Origin: Pseudoscleropodium purum | Taxonomy: Eukaryota > Streptophyta > Bryopsida > Hypnales > Brachytheciaceae | NCBI GenBank assembly: GCA_963969395.1 | Contig: OZ017800.1 | Span: 21,670,479-21,734,478, forward strand | DNA length: 64,000 nucleotides | Direction: 5' to 3' | Part shown: positions 59,891-64,000 of the stretch, piece by piece | How the letters are laid out: every line of letters begins with the position of its first letter | Position numbering within the stretch: the stretch's first letter is position 1 | Notes under the pieces: model-generated | Databases searched by the model: none | What the model saw: the letters and a program-made list of their open reading frames with translations, nothing else | What the model was told of the DNA's origin: nothing | Position numbers and translations under genes: made by a program

Positions 59891-61838
59891 TCAAAGAAGT
59901 CTTAAGAAAACAGAGCAAGCAGCGATTTTGACTCGCATGTCGGCCTCATCGATGTCATGACCGCCTTCCACATAACCCCATTCCTCCACCTTCACGCAGA
60001 CATGCACAACCCAACCGCATCAACACGTAAGGTGGAGGATACCGAAAACGTAAGGGACCAGATCCCGTCTCCTACACTGACCCCTGTTACCAACATCAAT
60101 TCATCTCTTCAAATACACTAAATAACAAGTAGTGTAAGAATTGACTAGACTAACGTCTATGACCACTAATCATTGAATGGAAATGGGGTTGTATACGGTC
60201 ACTTACAGTGGTCTACAACCTCCCACTTTGAAATTTCATAAGCAATTCAACCACAATGATAAAAATTTAATCTCAACAGATTTTGGCACTTGTACCCACA
60301 GAGATCTCTATAGAGAACTTTCGACGAAATCACACTCCTACATATTGGATAAAATGATATAAGTGACACAAATAGTATCCGCTGCCTCAGAAAGGGGGAA
60401 CACATTCATACCTGATGATTCTCTTCTAGCCGAATAACGTCCATGGCTTCTTCAATCCCAAGCCGACCACGAGCTATGGCCAATGCTACAATCAGAGAGC
60501 GAGCTGTTCCTGCCAGCCAATCAATAGCTGCCAGTTGCCAATCGCTGCTTTGTATCAAAGCCTTCTCCATGGCCTGCAATACATGCGGGGGTTGCGACGT
60601 CCCAAAGATGCTTGACGTTACCAAAGGCCGCTCCCCGATCTCTTCCTCCACCCAATCCACCAGGGGATCCCAGACCAAGGCCTGCTTCTCTGCAAAGGAA
60701 ACATCCAATTCTTCAGATTCACTTAGTATGAGATTCAGAACTGTGCAGTATGAGAGAATTTTACTGATCATCGTACCCGCAACAGGATCGGTATCTTCAG
60801 CTCGAAGGCAGAGGGAATCTGTGTGGAAGTACTTCAATAGAGTGAAGATAACCCGTTCTCGGTCTCTCGGAATCTGATCAATGGAAGTCGCGGCAAGCTT
60901 CATCATCGGCATTGTGTATGGTCGGATGCCACTTTGCTGCCAAGAAACTCGTCACGTCAATTTCCACTGTATAATAAAGTTATAAATCCCTTAAACCTAA
61001 CGCTTAAACCCTAAACCCTAATTCACATACTCTCCACCTGCCTCTGTCATTAAACTGAATACATGCATAACATTCTAGTACCATAGAGCTTGCCATTCTG
61101 GACGAAAGAATCTGCTGTACTAAAATATTGAAGAACTGACCTCCTTCTAAAGCAATTTATTTCATTGCTAAGCACGCAACCACTGCCATATGAGCCCACG
61201 TGCAACATGCAAACCAAGGATATGATGAAAAGAAATAAATGTGAGCCGCACCCAGCTTTTGCAAACATAACAGGAGCTCAAAACTGTGCACAAAAAAGAA
61301 TCTAGATTCCTTATCTTGGTTCACTGTTCGTTAATTCCAAGGGACTTCACTCTCCTCAAGTGTGAGCATGCCCCCAAAAGTTTGACAATCCTTTACGGAG
61401 ATACAAGTTGCGTGATCACAAACTCTAAAAAGGTTTCGCAAAAGGTATTACCTGCCACTCCCATTCCGCAGCAATGGCAAGCGCGAGCGCCGCATTCGGC
61501 ACCTTTAAAGGCTTCCTGGCCGGGGTTTTGAGCTCTCTGTCGTCCAGCATCACGACGTAGCCCGACCCATCCTCCGTCGCCTTCATGTGCGCTTTCTTGT
61601 AAAACCGACGTCCCATGGTCCCCGAGCTACTGAGGCGAGGCATGTTCGGAACATCTTCTTCGTCGTCCTTGCTCGTACTACCAAGCAATGAACGCACTTG
61701 ATGGAAGCCTAACGACCCCGATTGCTCACTGGCTTGGGGCGATCCCAGCATAGGCCTTGTATTCGACTTTCGATCAAGCACGGACCACAATGACCTTGTG
61801 CGCCTGGCAAGTGCTCGGATGGAGCTTCCACTTGCCAT
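59891..61838 (-). CDS. ATP12: mitochondrial F1-ATPase assembly chaperone ATP12
   Basis: This chaperone binds the alpha subunit while the F1 sector of mitochondrial ATP synthase is assembled in the matrix. Exons on the - strand are 61452-61838, 60777-60936, 60412-60689 and 59891-59989, giving 307 residues. The first 70 residues are Arg/Ser-rich, as expected of a mitochondrial presequence. They are followed by RRFYKKAHM, LDDRELKTPARKPLKVPN, AIAAEWEWQ, GIRPYTMPMMKLAATSID, VWDPLVDWVEEEIG, SSIFGTSQPPHV and the C-terminal EEWGYVEGGHDIDEADMRVK. The intron 60690-60776 is 87 bp, a multiple of three and free of stops, so retention would add 29 residues. The start is the first good ATG (61838); the codon before it is GTG. 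Confidence 0.92.
60985..61022 (-). repeat. telomere-like CCCTAAA repeats in an ATP12 intron
   Basis: TTAAACCCTAAACCCTAATT on the + strand, preceded by related AAACCTAAC. Short interstitial telomere-type (telo-box) sequence within the intron 60937-61451. Confidence 0.5.
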
Positions 61839-61849
61839 CACCGCAAGAA

Positions 61850-62880
61850 AAATTTAACCCTCAAACCCTCAACCCTCAACCTCTGTTCCTCCGTAATTTA
61901 CCGTCAACCAGATTCCTAACAGACCAATTTTTGAAGCAGAATCCTCAATGCTCTATCATATCAAATGCAGTCTGTCCATTGACGCTGGCTCGGTAAGAGG
62001 CTTCAGCAGTCTGTGCACCAATTGATTATATGCGATGCGCCATTTCAAACCCTACTACATTCTTACTCATGAAGGCAACTGAAATGCAAATCAACACTTG
62101 CAACAGGGGTAGTCACACCTTCTCCGAGAAGCAAAATTTCTTCAAGAATGAATGAGAAAGTGGTTAGAGAAAAAAGGAGCCAATGGGGAGCCCTTGTGCA
62201 TGAAGGTGTGACACCCCTTCTAGATGTGTCAAGCATGAAGAATGAAAATTGAAGAATGGATTTACAAGCTTGTAATAGATGAGTTAGTTTGCATAATTTG
62301 AAGGTCTAATTGTACAAGCTACAATTTTTGGGTTGAATCATGACAGGTTTGCTTGGGCTTCATATCAAAAATGAACCCTGAACATTACGTTACATTATTC
62401 TTTACACATTAACTTCTGGGCTCGTTTCATTGGAGACTATTAAGGGCATAATATTTTTTCAAAAGTTTGAATTTTTATGATTTCCACCTATGGAAATTCT
62501 TATCACGTAGTCACTAGAAAACTTTAAGTAGTAATTGATTTTAATAATAAAAAAATATGATTCATGATGAGATTAATATTTAAACATATTGATCGTTCAC
62601 TAGAATTGACAATTATAAGAAACACAAGATGCACACTTTAAGGTTTAAATTCTCTCTAAATAGTTAAATTCACTTGTTGCTATCACCAAGATTTGGGTAT
62701 AAATTTTGAAAAGAAAATTTCAAAATTTCTTCAAAATTCAATGTCAAGCAAAATATTATCATTTTTGGAGTGAAATTTGTTGGAATGGATTTGAAATGAA
62801 GTTCTATTGACAAGGATGGGACCTCCACAAGCAATGGAGAGCCAACAAAAGAGCGCCACATCCCTATTCTCTAAACATTG
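61850..62880. other. ATP12 upstream region and AT-rich intergenic stretch
   Basis: The first about 150 bases probably hold the ATP12 5' UTR, with further telo-box-like AACCCTCAACCCTC repeats. The rest is AT-rich and empty. Confidence 0.4.
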
Positions 62881-62899
62881 AGAATGGGGTGAAGAAGGT

Positions 62900-64000
62900 G
62901 TTGAAGGGGACGGTTTTAGGTGAAACGCATTCAAGGATGGAGATTTTACTGATAACACGCCCGAGGGCTGAAAAATAACACCCGAAGGGCAGTGCCGGTC
63001 AGAGAAGACCGGAAGAGGAGGTTTGAACCAAAGGAAGGGGCAGAACCCCGAGGAACCAGAGGACCTCAGAGAACCGCGCTGAACCAAAGACCCTAAAAGG
63101 ACTCAGGATCCGGGTATGAACCAAAGGAACCGGGTTGAACCTAAGGAACCGGGTGTGAGCCTAACGAGCACCACGAGGGCGAGAATGGATCAGAATCCTC
63201 ACCAAACTGGGGTGAGGGCCAGCAGAAGGCAATTGGCATGTTTGGGCTGGAGGGAGAGCTAATGCTTAAGAACAACGCCAATTAGCAGGTTTGAGCCTAA
63301 GAACCTTATAACCCTAAAGCGTGTGAAGCCCCACGAATCCGAGTCTTGAAGCCGAACAATCAAGGCACAGGAAAACCTAACAAACCGGAATTCAATGAGC
63401 GTCGGTGGTGATCAAGTTGTGAGTTCGCTGTAGATGTCATCCTAGGTTGCTTGGAGCTCGAGATCAATAGTTTGCAGTTGAGGGTCCGGCTCCTCTTGAT
63501 CGTCCTGTTCAGTTGTGGTCGGGATGCGCCATGTCGATGTAGTCCGTCGGATTCGTTCCTATGTCCGGTTCTCCTCCTGGTGTTGTAGGTGGGGTCGTTG
63601 CTGTGCTCCTGGTGATGTAAGTGGGGTCCAATTGTCGTGGTGCTTGGGATGTCCATGATGCTGTTGTCGTCGTCATCTGTTTGCTGGGACGTGGTCGGGT
63701 TGGTCGCCACTCGCTGTCGAGATGCCCTAATCGATGGTCTAACGGCAAGGTTTTTGGGGAGAAATTCTGTGCAGGGGATGAAGTGCCATGTCGGGTTTGG
63801 GTCAAGTGTGCAGAACGCCGGAGTGGAGGCCCATGTTTTACGGAAGACTTCAAGTCGGTCGGTTGATGTAGAGCAGGGGATGGTTTTCAGCTTTTATCAT
63901 CCCGTGGGTGTGACCTTCATCCATCTCCAATCCTGACTACGGTATAAGACGCACTGACAATGAAAACGCTTGCACAGACAGGCAATCGAGCAGCTTTCTT
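62900..64000. other. GC-rich island at the window edge, degenerate GAACC-rich repeats
   Basis: The sequence becomes GC-rich after 62900. Between about 63015 and 63160 a degenerate unit like TGAACCAAAGGAACCGGGT recurs several times. Around 63565-63630 a CCTGGTGNTGTANGTGGGGTC unit is duplicated. Overlapping frames exist on both strands (for example 63621-63866 + and 63360-63710 -), and none shows a known domain. It may be a gene leader, a minisatellite or part of an element cut by the window end. Confidence 0.35.

Overview
This is nuclear DNA from a land plant or close streptophyte relative. Conserved genes are split by short GT-AG introns, two of the products look plastid-targeted and one mitochondrial, and the genes sit in AT-rich, repeat-filled intergenic DNA. 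Intron lengths, long repeat tracts and an unfamiliar accessory gene cluster would suit a non-seed plant (bryophyte or lycophyte grade), but nothing in the window proves the lineage.

Layout. 1-780 is AT-rich and empty. 780-9620 holds an accessory locus on the + strand. It has a leader intron, then a conceptual 1286-codon reading frame in three exons (3160-7320), broken by four in-frame stops but no frameshift. The frame carries a Gly-Gln-His motif like that of ParB/DGQHR-type domains, a nuclear localisation signal and a coiled coil. Next comes an FCP1/NIF-like HAD-fold gene (7442-8784) and a last exon (8973-9614) with no family I recognise. Eight copies of a 27-nt palindrome (core AGCGCGA-N-TCGCGCT) punctuate this locus, seven in predicted introns and one just after a stop codon; I see none elsewhere in the window. 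This is the most novel-looking part of the window.

10.3-16.5 kb holds a possible Ala/Pro-rich first exon and a complete 8-exon methylthioadenosine nucleosidase gene on the - strand. 16.5-25.6 kb is repeats. 26.0 kb carries a small ORF with one predicted membrane segment. 28.1-29.7 kb is a plastid-type chaperonin-10 gene on the - strand. 30-33.6 kb is repeats. 34.5-39.8 kb is a complete 8-exon EXO84-type exocyst gene on the + strand. 40-52.5 kb is repeats, including a decayed Ty3/gypsy integrase and a CACTA-like foldback element. 52.6-57.4 kb is a plastid pyruvate-kinase-like (PKP4-type) gene on the + strand whose first exon(s) I could not fix. 59.9-61.8 kb is an ATP12-type F1-ATPase assembly factor gene on the - strand. 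62.9-64 kb is a GC-rich island of unknown nature.

The conserved genes are unrelated housekeeping genes (methionine salvage, plastid protein folding, exocytosis, carbon metabolism, ATP synthase assembly) with no operon-like logic. The repeats are dominated by a family bounded by TTAA + CCCCTAAA inverted termini (piggyBac-like MITE geometry). It occurs both between genes and inside introns of the chaperonin and exocyst genes.
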